A stretch of DNA of 64,000 nt from Phycisphaerae bacterium (GTDB taxonomy: Bacteria; Planctomycetota; Phycisphaerae; UBA1845; Fen-1342). The stretch is from contig JANQFV010000017.1 in NCBI GenBank assembly GCA_028277645.1, positions 1 to 64,000 on the forward strand, given 5' to 3'. Positions 41,489 through 48,317 of this stretch are shown piece by piece. The notes under the pieces are model-generated. The model was not told the origin of the DNA. It was given only the letters and a program-made list of their open reading frames with translations, and did no database searches. The position numbers and the translations under genes are program-made. The stretch's first letter is position 1. Each line of letters opens with the position of its first letter.

Positions 41489-42396
41489 TGCTCACCCCCG
41501 CCATTCGGATCGAGCACACCTCCGCCCGCGGCCCCACCGCCGATGAACTCGTACACCTCTTCCACGTCGCTGCCGAGTCGATACAACCGTGCCGAGAACA
41601 TCATGTCTGCCGCCGGGATCCGCACGATGCGGGCGAAGTGATTCAGGTCCGGCTCATTCGGGCCGAGCGGATACTGGTCGATGGGGAACTCCTCGAGGTC
41701 CTGATCGTCATATTCCTCCTGCGTCAGCGAATCGAAGCCCACCGTGATCTGAATCTGGTGCGGCAGCTTGTTGCCCTGGCTGACCTCCCAGCGCGGCGAC
41801 CACTCCACCCCGTCGTAGTAGCGGAACTCGAGGTAGCCCAATTCCGGCGCCCAAAGATCGCGCCGCACGTAGATCAGGTCCTCATCCTCCGGCGCTTCCT
41901 CCTCCGGCAGGTAAGGGTCCAGCGCCCGGCGTTCGGTCCGCAGAATGCCGCCGACCAACGGGTCCCCCTCCTCGGTTTCCTCGTCTTCCTCGACCCACAG
42001 GGAATACGTAATCTCGCGCAAGTCGTGCTGCGGCGACGGGGCATACGCTGCGTCACGATAGAACTCGTACGACTCGTCCGGCGGCAGCGGACAGGTAATG
42101 AACGTCACGCTGCGCCGATCGCCCACGAACTGCTCAATCGGAAAGCCGACCTCCGGCAGCGCGAAGCAGCTTTGCAGTTCACTGGCCATGCGCTCGAGCA
42201 CCTGTTGGGCAAGGTTGGTGCGGTCGGCGGTGCGCATGGCCTGGTCACGAATTTCCAGCGTCTGCCAGAAGAATGTCAGCAGCGCGCCCATGAGCAGCGT
42301 GATCAGCGCAAGCGAGATCACGACCTCCAGCAGCGTCAGACCACGTTTTGTCCGCCGCGTGGGTCGCAAATCAGCCTCCACCTTGCGTGCGCTCAT
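41485..42396 (-). CDS. gspJ: Type II secretion minor pseudopilin GspJ-like
   Basis: 303 aa from the ATG at 42396; the frame is open 81 codons further but that part overlaps gspI and is not prepilin sequence. The leader RPTRRTKRG precedes LTLLEVVISLALITLLMG, a type IV prepilin cleavage site with the conserved Glu at +5. The pilin helix continues as LLTFFWQTLEIRDQAMRTADR. The C-terminal body is acidic (EEDEETEEGD; EEEAPEDED) and ends in a Gly-rich stretch. It overlaps gspI by 26 bases and gspK by four, so translation is coupled. Assignment to J rests on gene order and size. Confidence 0.82.
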   Translation of the reverse strand: MSARKVEADLRPTRRTKRGLTLLEVVISLALITLLMGALLTFFWQTLEIRDQAMRTADRTNLAQQVLERMASELQSCFALPEVGFPIEQFVGDRRSVTFITCPLPPDESYEFYRDAAYAPSPQHDLREITYSLWVEEDEETEEGDPLVGGILRTERRALDPYLPEEEAPEDEDLIYVRRDLWAPELGYLEFRYYDGVEWSPRWEVSQGNKLPHQIQITVGFDSLTQEEYDDQDLEEFPIDQYPLGPNEPDLNHFARIVRIPAADMMFSARLYRLGSDVEEVYEFIGGGAAGGGVLDPNGGGEQ

Positions 42397-43501
42397 ACTC
42401 GTCGCGCAAACGCATGAGATCTTCAACCGTGTAATCGCCGCCCGGGCCGGAGCCGCCCTGCCGCAGGTCATCGACCACGGAATCGCTCGATCCCGATTGC
42501 CCGCCGGGGTTCCTGTTCCCCGCTCCACCCTGATTGCCGCCCGGCGGCTGTCCGCCACGACGGCCCTCACCGGGTCCGCGGTTCGCACCACCCGCACCAG
42601 GACCGCGACGGTTGCCCGGCGGCGGTGCGGCACCGCCACCGCCGTCGTCGTATTCAGCCGCCATCTGTCGCAGCATTTCCAACTGCGCGGCGATCTCGGG
42701 TGTCATTTCCTGGCCGCTTCCAGCTCCGCCCGCGCCGGCCGCACCAGCCAGTCCGCCGAGCTGCCCCGCCAGGTCGCCGGGCAGTTGGCCGCCAACCTGC
42801 GCGAAAAGCGCCATCATGATCGGCACGAGTTCAAGCATCGCCTCGGGATCGAGGGCCACGAGCTGGTGCATGTCGACCGCCCGCGGATCGAATCCGGGAA
42901 TCGGCACGGCGGCGCGCAACTGTTCGATCATCGCTTCGTCGAGCCCCGCGTCCTCGGCCAGGTCGATTTTCGCCGGCTCGGCCTTCAGGAACACAAGCCT
43001 GCGCACGCTCTCCGCGCCGTCGATGTTGTCGATATCGTCGGGATCGCGCTGAAATAGAATCTCGACCGTAACGACGAAGAGGTCTTCGCGCTCCGGTTCG
43101 ACCGGCTCCATTGTGATTCGCCAGAAGTAGCCCGGATGCCGGTCGCCGAACTCCTCTTCCAACTCGTCGCTTTCGCCGAGCTCCGAGAGGAGCAAGTGCA
43201 TGTTCGGGTCGAGCTCGATGCGCGAGAGCACTTCGTCCGCCAGATACGCCGCGCGGGTCTGCTCTTCGGAGTAGGTGGTCAGATTCATCCCGGTCACGAG
43301 CTGGGACGAGAGCAGACCGATCGAGGCAACGAGAATGGCCAACGCGACCACGACCTCGAGCAGCAGCGCGCCGCGTTGAGCGGAATTGTCATTCCGAGGA
43401 GCGCAGCGACGAGGAATCTGGCCGCGATGCGGTACACGCTCGACAATCGCGCGTAGATCCCTCCGCACTCCGTTCGTCGGGATGACCATGGAGGTGCCCA
43501 T
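42371..43501 (-). CDS. gspI: Type II secretion minor pseudopilin GspI-like, oversized, with repeat-encoded leader
   Basis: 376 aa from the ATG at 43501, which has AGGAGG 7 bases upstream and shares a base with the gspH stop (TGATG). The prepilin site is SAQRG then ALLLEVVVALAILVASIGLL with Glu at +5. The leader before it is 44 residues instead of the usual 6-25, because a ~99-bp palindromic element (43388-43486) is read through in frame. The pilin domain runs to ~180, followed by a long extension with a Gly/Pro/Arg-rich disordered block (~285-345) and a short helix at the end. Ordinary GspI has ~125 aa. Whether prepilin peptidase handles so long a leader is not known; downstream initiation is possible. 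Confidence 0.8.
   Translation of the reverse strand: MGTSMVIPTNGVRRDLRAIVERVPHRGQIPRRCAPRNDNSAQRGALLLEVVVALAILVASIGLLSSQLVTGMNLTTYSEEQTRAAYLADEVLSRIELDPNMHLLLSELGESDELEEEFGDRHPGYFWRITMEPVEPEREDLFVVTVEILFQRDPDDIDNIDGAESVRRLVFLKAEPAKIDLAEDAGLDEAMIEQLRAAVPIPGFDPRAVDMHQLVALDPEAMLELVPIMMALFAQVGGQLPGDLAGQLGGLAGAAGAGGAGSGQEMTPEIAAQLEMLRQMAAEYDDGGGGAAPPPGNRRGPGAGGANRGPGEGRRGGQPPGGNQGGAGNRNPGGQSGSSDSVVDDLRQGGSGPGGDYTVEDLMRLRDEYERTQGGG
43388..43486. repeat. Imperfect palindromic element inserted in frame in the gspI leader
   Basis: The left end GTCATTCCGAGGAGCGCAGC and the reverse complement of the right end GTCATCCCGACGAACGGAGT are imperfect copies of each other over ~32 bases (continuing GACGAGGAATCT and GCGGAGGGATCT), forming a long hairpin. 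The sequence type GTCATTCCGAGGAGCG...GAGGAATCT is known as a dispersed element in many bacterial genomes. Here it is translated in the gspI leader without a stop (reading VIPTNGVRRDLRAIV...PRRCAPRNDNS). Confidence 0.75.
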
Positions 43502-44217
43502 CACTCCCCTCCTTGTCGCTGGAAGTCCTCGACGTGGTACACCTCGGGCTCTTCGACTTCCCACATTTCAGGTCGTGTGACTTCTTCTTCGGGAATGCGC
43601 TCCCAGTCCTCGACCAGAAACCGGCCCAGCCGACCGTCGAGTGTCAGCAACACCGCCCGCCCCATGTCATCGCGCAACACCAGCCGCAATGAAGGACACG
43701 CTCCATCTGGTGCTATGTCGACGTAGAGCGGGTCTTCGAACTCCTCGATCGGAATCGGTTCTATCTCCATCTCCGGAAACTCGAGTTCTTCGTCGATGAC
43801 CTTGATCGGCGCTGGGCCGTCAGGCAGCGTCTGCACCGCCGCGATCCACACATCGGGCAACAGCACCTGCGTGCGTCCCCACGCACCCCGCACCGGGTTG
43901 TGCAGGTGCGGCGCGAGAATCGGATCGACCTGCTCCCACGCGGCGAGCGAGCCATCGGGCCGAATCTCAATGCGATACTGTTTCGCGCCGTTCATCGCCT
44001 CGGCGCGGCACATCGCGATCAGCGTTTGAATGCGCAGTGCTGACTCGGACAGGTTCTCCGCGCGAGCGGTTGCGCTAAAGTCTGGCCAGGCCAGCGCCAC
44101 CAGCAACCCCAACAGCGCCATCACCAGCAGCAGTTCCAGCAACGTGAACGCGCGACGGCGACGACGTGTAGACGGCGTCGCGTTCGTGACGTTCGCACTT
44201 GCTGAGCGAGTTGGCAT
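43501..44217 (-). CDS. gspH: Type II secretion pseudopilin GspH-like
   Basis: 238 aa from the ATG at 44217 (GGAAG upstream); an ATG 11 codons earlier is less likely because it lies nearer the terminator. A 24-residue basic leader ending TRRRRRA precedes FTLLELLLVMALLGLLVALA, the type IV prepilin cleavage site with Glu at +5. Then comes the GspH-like SALRIQTLIAMCRAEAMNGAKQYRIEI, with the typical MCRAEA helix. The C-terminal half contains VLRDDMGRAVLLTLDGRLGRFLV and is acidic. GspH joins the pseudopilus above the GspG shaft. It is the first gene after an intrinsic terminator, so its level is probably lower than gspG. Confidence 0.85.
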   Translation of the reverse strand: MPTRSASANVTNATPSTRRRRRAFTLLELLLVMALLGLLVALAWPDFSATARAENLSESALRIQTLIAMCRAEAMNGAKQYRIEIRPDGSLAAWEQVDPILAPHLHNPVRGAWGRTQVLLPDVWIAAVQTLPDGPAPIKVIDEELEFPEMEIEPIPIEEFEDPLYVDIAPDGACPSLRLVLRDDMGRAVLLTLDGRLGRFLVEDWERIPEEEVTRPEMWEVEEPEVYHVEDFQRQGGE

Positions 44218-44248
44218 GGTCCGTACTTCCGCCGCGACCGGTCGAATC

Positions 44249-44273
44249 AAAAACCGGCGGCTTGCGCCGCCGG
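44249..44273 (-). terminator. Intrinsic terminator between gspG and gspH
   Basis: On the minus strand an 8-bp perfect GC stem, CCGGCGGC-GCAA-GCCGCCGG, is followed at once by TTTTT. It lies 38 bases after the gspG stop and 31 bases before the gspH ATG. This is the classic rho-independent form. Partial termination here would let the major pseudopilin be made in excess over the minor ones. Confidence 0.85.
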
Positions 44274-44311
44274 CCTGATCGAACCGTGGTTAATCGGAAC
44301 CGGCGACGGCG

Positions 44312-44767
44312 CTACGCCTCGTCCCAGTTCTTAATGTCGTCGTCCGTACCTTCCTGCATGTCTGGGCCCGAACTCGACAGGTCATAGCTGCCTTCGTTGT
44401 ACTCGCCGGGAAACTCGTAAACGAGCTCGCTGCCCCAGGCATCGCGCAGATCTTCGGCCTTCTTGATATACGGGCCAGCCCATTTCTCGGCGAGCTCCTC
44501 GTCGTCCGGTTCCTCCAACAACGCCATCAGCCCATCGTCCTCCGAGCTGGGGTAGTTGCCCATGTGCATCTTGTAGAGATCCAGCGCACCGTTCAGCCCG
44601 CTGCTTACGAGTGCCTTCGTGAGATCGATCTTCGCCCGCTCGCCGGCACCAAAGAAGTTCGGTACCACAAACGCTGCCAACAGACCGATGATCACGACCA
44701 CCATCAGGACTTCCAGCAGCGTAAACGCGCGGCGACGGGTCGGCGTTCTATGCGTCTTGCTCTTCAT
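44312..44767 (-). CDS. gspG: Type II secretion major pseudopilin GspG
   Basis: 151 aa, standard length. The basic leader MKSKTHRTPTRRRA precedes FTLLEVLMVVVIIGLLAAFV, with Glu at +5. The family signature follows: VPNFFGAGERAKIDLTKALV, then LYKMHMGNYPSSEDDGLMAL and WAGPYIKKAEDLRDAWGSEL (the conserved GPY and DxWG turns), ending in a calcium-site-like loop with SSSGPDMQEGTDDDI. GspG polymerises into the periplasmic pseudopilus that pushes substrates through the secretin. It is followed by an intrinsic terminator and preceded by gspF, 51 bases upstream. Confidence 0.95.
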   Translation of the reverse strand: MKSKTHRTPTRRRAFTLLEVLMVVVIIGLLAAFVVPNFFGAGERAKIDLTKALVSSGLNGALDLYKMHMGNYPSSEDDGLMALLEEPDDEELAEKWAGPYIKKAEDLRDAWGSELVYEFPGEYNEGSYDLSSSGPDMQEGTDDDIKNWDEA

Positions 44768-44818
44768 TGCGTTGCTCTCCTCGTTCGAGACCCAATGCGT
44801 CGATTTCTTTGTTTCGTC

Positions 44819-46024
44819 TTACTTCATTCCGGTGGTCGCCATCCGCAGGATCGGTACCAGCAGGGCGATGGCGATCAAGGCAATCATCACACCCATGAAC
44901 ATCAGCAGCAACGGCTCCAGCATTCGCATCGTGAAGTCGATCTGCCGCGCCGTCCGCTCTTCCTGGGTATTCGCAATCTCGACCAGAACCTTGTCGAGAC
45001 TGTTGCTCTCTTCGGCGACGGCGATCATATCGACGATCGCCGGCGGAAATACCTTGCTCGCGCCCAGCGGACGGGCCAGCGACTCGCCGTGCCGGACGTT
45101 CTCCGCCGCTTCGTCAACCGCGGCGGCCAGCACCTCGTTACCGGTCGAGTCCTTGGCAACCTTCAGCGCCTGAAGAATCGGGATACCGTTGTTTAGCAGT
45201 GTGCCAAACACGCGGCAAAAGCGGCAGATCGCCACCATCGTGTAGATCTTCCCCAACCCGACCAGCTTGAGCTGCACGCGTGACCAGGTCGACTTGCCGT
45301 GCTGGCTATGAAAGTACGCTGAAGTCGCAATAACCACCGCCGCGATACCACCCAGCAGCAGCAGGCCGTGCTCTTGCATCAGATCGCTGATCGCGAAGAC
45401 CGCTTTGGTCAGCAATGGCAGGTTCTGCCCTTCGAGCACCTGACGGATCTTCGGAACGACGTACGCCATGATAAACGTGACCGCCGCCAGCGCACCGAAC
45501 AACAGCACGCACGGATAGATCAGCGCCCCGATGAACTTGTTCTTCAGCGCATCCTGCCGTGCGACGAATTCCGACAGGTTCGTGAGCACGTCTTCGAGGA
45601 AGCCACCCTTTTCGCCGGCCCGCACCATCGAGGCGTGCAGTTCCGGAAAGGCGTGCGGGTGCTTCATCATCGCGTCGGCCAGTGCATCACCGCCGGACAC
45701 GTCGTCGCGTACCTCGCGCAGCACGCGGGCCAGCGCCGGCGACGACGCCTGCTGCCCGAGCACCTCGAGCGCCCGCAAAATCGGCACGCCCGCCCGCAGC
45801 AGGTCCGCGAGCTGTTCGTACATCATGCCGATCTTGGACATGCCGACGCGCCGCGCCTGCCCGGTCAGCAACGAACGGGCCTCCGGCCGCTGCTCCTGCA
45901 CATCGATCGGCAACAGCGACCGCTCGTCCAGCATACGCGCCGCCGCCAGCGAGCTGTCGGCGATCAACTGGCCGGCAACTTGCTCGCCATCGGCGTTACG
46001 GGCTTTGTACGCGAACGTCGGCAT
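44819..46024 (-). CDS. gspF: Type II secretion/type IV pilus inner-membrane platform protein GspF
   Basis: 401 aa, standard length. The start MPTFAYKARNADGEQVAGQL is canonical. Two homologous GspF domains are present: residues ~65-190 (YEQLADLLRAGVPILRALEVL; MVRAGEKGGFLEDVLTNLSE) and ~265-390 (FCRVFGTLLNNGIPILQALKVA; MIAVAEESNSLDKVLVEIA). Membrane helices are near 165-190, 220-240 and 370-395. GspF (PilC in pili) transmits the ATPase motion to the pseudopilus. It is the first gene of the long minus-strand secretion operon. The usual gspE is not before it; upstream is a divergent helicase gene after 285 bases in which I see no further gene. Confidence 0.94.
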   Translation of the reverse strand: MPTFAYKARNADGEQVAGQLIADSSLAAARMLDERSLLPIDVQEQRPEARSLLTGQARRVGMSKIGMMYEQLADLLRAGVPILRALEVLGQQASSPALARVLREVRDDVSGGDALADAMMKHPHAFPELHASMVRAGEKGGFLEDVLTNLSEFVARQDALKNKFIGALIYPCVLLFGALAAVTFIMAYVVPKIRQVLEGQNLPLLTKAVFAISDLMQEHGLLLLGGIAAVVIATSAYFHSQHGKSTWSRVQLKLVGLGKIYTMVAICRFCRVFGTLLNNGIPILQALKVAKDSTGNEVLAAAVDEAAENVRHGESLARPLGASKVFPPAIVDMIAVAEESNSLDKVLVEIANTQEERTARQIDFTMRMLEPLLLMFMGVMIALIAIALLVPILRMATTGMK

Positions 46025-46309
46025 ACCTGGATCTCAGTCCCCGCGGACCACACCCGAGCGCCCGGGCGGATTCCGTGGTACCTCCTTGTACACGACCAGC
46101 CAAAACCGGATGCGGCCGTACCACTGCAACCTCTACTATCGCAGGCCGCCTCACCGGCATCCTTGTCGTCGGAGAATAGCTTGCTTCAAACTTCGACGGA
46201 ACCTTGTGGTTGGGCAAAAGTTACGAGTATTATTCCACGAACATCGGCGGATTCGACGATACACAGTTATCGGACCGACCCGCCCTACGCCTTGAGGATA
46301 CCCAGTACT

Positions 46310-47830
46310 TTGGCAAAGACCACACGTAAGAAACCGTCAGCCAAGAAGTCGTCAACCACGACGACCAAACGCAAGCGCGCCACGAACCGCAAGAAGACCG
46401 CGTCCACCAAACCCGGTAGCGGCGAACCGACCAGCAAAACCGCGCAGTCTAAGTCCACGCGTCCGAAGACTACGCAACGCAAGTCGACCCGCCCCAAGAC
46501 AACACGCAAACGGGTTCGGAGTGCCACGGCAGACAACCCTTGGTCGGCACTCGGACTCGAAGAGTCAATCGTCGCCGCACTCGCCGCCAACGGCTTCGAA
46601 ACACCCACCGATATTCAGCGCGAGTTGATTCCTCCCGCGCTGGCCGGAAGCGACTGCCTCGGCCAGGCCCGTACCGGCACGGGCAAGACTGCCGCGTTCG
46701 CGCTGCCGATGATCCAGCAGTTGGAACCCAAGGGCGGCATGCAGGCGCTCGTCCTGGCCCCCACCCGCGAGCTCGCCGCGCAAGTCGACGAGCACGTGCG
46801 CGATCTGCACGGCGACAAGCCGCTGCGCACAGTTGTCGTGCTCGGCGGACGCCGCCTGCGCGATCAGGTCGAGAAGCTGCGCAAGAAACCCGAGATCGCG
46901 ATCGGCACGCCCGGACGCGTGCTGGACCTGATGAATCGCAAGGAGCTGCGCTTCGACGATCTGCGCCTGGTCGTGCTCGACGAGGTCGACCGCATGTTGG
47001 ACATCGGCTTCCGCGATGACATTCGCCGCATCCTCGGCGCGATCAAAAAGAAGCACCAGACGATCTTCGTTTCCGCCACGCTCAACAACGAGATCCAGCG
47101 CCTGGCGAAACAGTTCATGCACGAACCGGTCGAGGTCGACGTTTCCCGCGACGTGCTCACTGTTGACAGCGTCGAGCACGGCTTTGTCACCGTACACCCC
47201 CGCGACAAGTTCCCGTCGCTCGTTCAGCTCCTCAAGCATGAAGACCCCAAACTGGCGATCGTCTTCACCAATACAAAGATCAAGGCCCGCCGCGTTGCCA
47301 AGGGCCTCCGCGACCGCGGCGTGAACTGCAAGGAGATTCACGGCGATCTGTTGCAGGAACGTCGTGAACGCGTGATGCGCAATTTCCGGCAGCAGAACAT
47401 CCACATCCTCGTGGCGACGGACCTGGCGGCACGTGGGCTGGACGTGACGGACATCTCGCACATCATCAACTACGACATTCCGGAGGACCCCGCGGTCTAC
47501 GTCCACCGCATTGGACGCACCGCGCGCATGGGCAAAGCCGGTCGTGCAATCACGTTCGTGACGCGTGATGAAGGTAAGGCGCTCACCGAAGTCGAGATGT
47601 TGATCAACCGCGAGTTGCCGAAGTATGACCCGCCGTGGCTCATCAAGCGCGAACTCACGCCGGAAGAACTGGCCGCGGAGGAAGCCCGACATGCACCGAC
47701 CGAGCCCGCGGGGCCCCCGGAGCGCTACGTCGCGCCGCGGCAGCGTGACAACACGCTCGACTCAATGGGATTGAAACCGGTCCGCAAGACGCTCGGCAGC
47801 CGTTTTCGCAAGACCCGCCGCCGGCGGTGA
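46310..47830 (+). CDS. DEAD-box ATP-dependent RNA helicase
   Basis: 506 aa from a TTG at 46310 with GAGGA about 11 bases upstream; the open frame extends back over gspF but is not family sequence there. A Lys/Thr/Arg-rich basic N-terminus (~1-75) is RNA-binding-like. The helicase core has the Q motif (GFETPTDIQREL), Walker A QARTGTGKT (~120), PTRELA, motif II DEVD instead of DEAD (~223), SAT, then the second RecA lobe with VFTNTKIKAR, ATDLAARGLDV and YVHRIGRTARMGK. The C-terminus is short and basic. This resembles the RhlE/CshA class, with roles in ribosome assembly or RNA decay. The Ala-to-Val change in motif II is unusual but keeps both acidic residues. Confidence 0.88.
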   Translation: MAKTTRKKPSAKKSSTTTTKRKRATNRKKTASTKPGSGEPTSKTAQSKSTRPKTTQRKSTRPKTTRKRVRSATADNPWSALGLEESIVAALAANGFETPTDIQRELIPPALAGSDCLGQARTGTGKTAAFALPMIQQLEPKGGMQALVLAPTRELAAQVDEHVRDLHGDKPLRTVVVLGGRRLRDQVEKLRKKPEIAIGTPGRVLDLMNRKELRFDDLRLVVLDEVDRMLDIGFRDDIRRILGAIKKKHQTIFVSATLNNEIQRLAKQFMHEPVEVDVSRDVLTVDSVEHGFVTVHPRDKFPSLVQLLKHEDPKLAIVFTNTKIKARRVAKGLRDRGVNCKEIHGDLLQERRERVMRNFRQQNIHILVATDLAARGLDVTDISHIINYDIPEDPAVYVHRIGRTARMGKAGRAITFVTRDEGKALTEVEMLINRELPKYDPPWLIKRELTPEELAAEEARHAPTEPAGPPERYVAPRQRDNTLDSMGLKPVRKTLGSRFRKTRRRR

Positions 47831-47837
47831 TGGCCCC

Positions 47838-48281
47838 CTAAGCCTCAGGCGCTTCTTCACCCGGTGGTGCACCCGGACCTCCCGAGCGCAGCAACACCTG
47901 AAACCTCCGCCGACCCAGCGGCTCGTCGGCGCAGTTTAGCTCAAACGCATACTGGCCCACTTCCGGGATCTGAATCCCCTGCATCGCGAACAGCAGGTCC
48001 ACCACCGCCAGCGGATTCGGTGCCTCGACCACGCCTTTGCCGCTGAACAAGACTGCGTTGTCCGAGTCGCGCACGAGCCGCAGCTCCAGCTCCGCGCGCC
48101 CGCTGATCTCGGTCAGCGACGCCAGGATGCCCAGGTGGTGAATCGTCGAAGGCACCTTGGTCACCACGATCGTGTTGAAAATGCCGATCGCGCTTTTCTT
48201 GTTGGTCAGCCGGTCGTCGATCACCTGGTCGCACACGACCATCGAAACGAGCGTCGGCAGAACGCCGGAATGTTCGCTCAT
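47838..48281 (-). CDS. DUF6941-like conserved protein
   Basis: 147 aa. Residues ~12-45 (LVSMVVCDQVIDDRLTNKKS then AIGIFNTIVV) fit the pattern of a widespread small protein family annotated as DUF6941, with a beta-sandwich-like body (RAELELRLVRDSDNAVLFSG; GQYAFELNCADEPLGRRRF). No catalytic residues are recognised. The C-terminus is Pro/Gly/Glu-rich. It is divergent from the BatD-like gene by 36 bases and convergent with the helicase by 7. Function is unknown. Confidence 0.65.
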   Translation of the reverse strand: MSEHSGVLPTLVSMVVCDQVIDDRLTNKKSAIGIFNTIVVTKVPSTIHHLGILASLTEISGRAELELRLVRDSDNAVLFSGKGVVEAPNPLAVVDLLFAMQGIQIPEVGQYAFELNCADEPLGRRRFQVLLRSGGPGAPPGEEAPEA

Positions 48282-48317
48282 GGGGTTCTCCAGAGTTACC
48301 GCCTATGATACGCGCAA

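Noticed and set aside
45368..46309. Long N-terminal extension of the DEAD-box helicase frame
   Set aside because: The frame is open back to 45368 but lies antisense to gspF and resembles no protein; the basic N-terminus of the helicase begins at the TTG at 46310.
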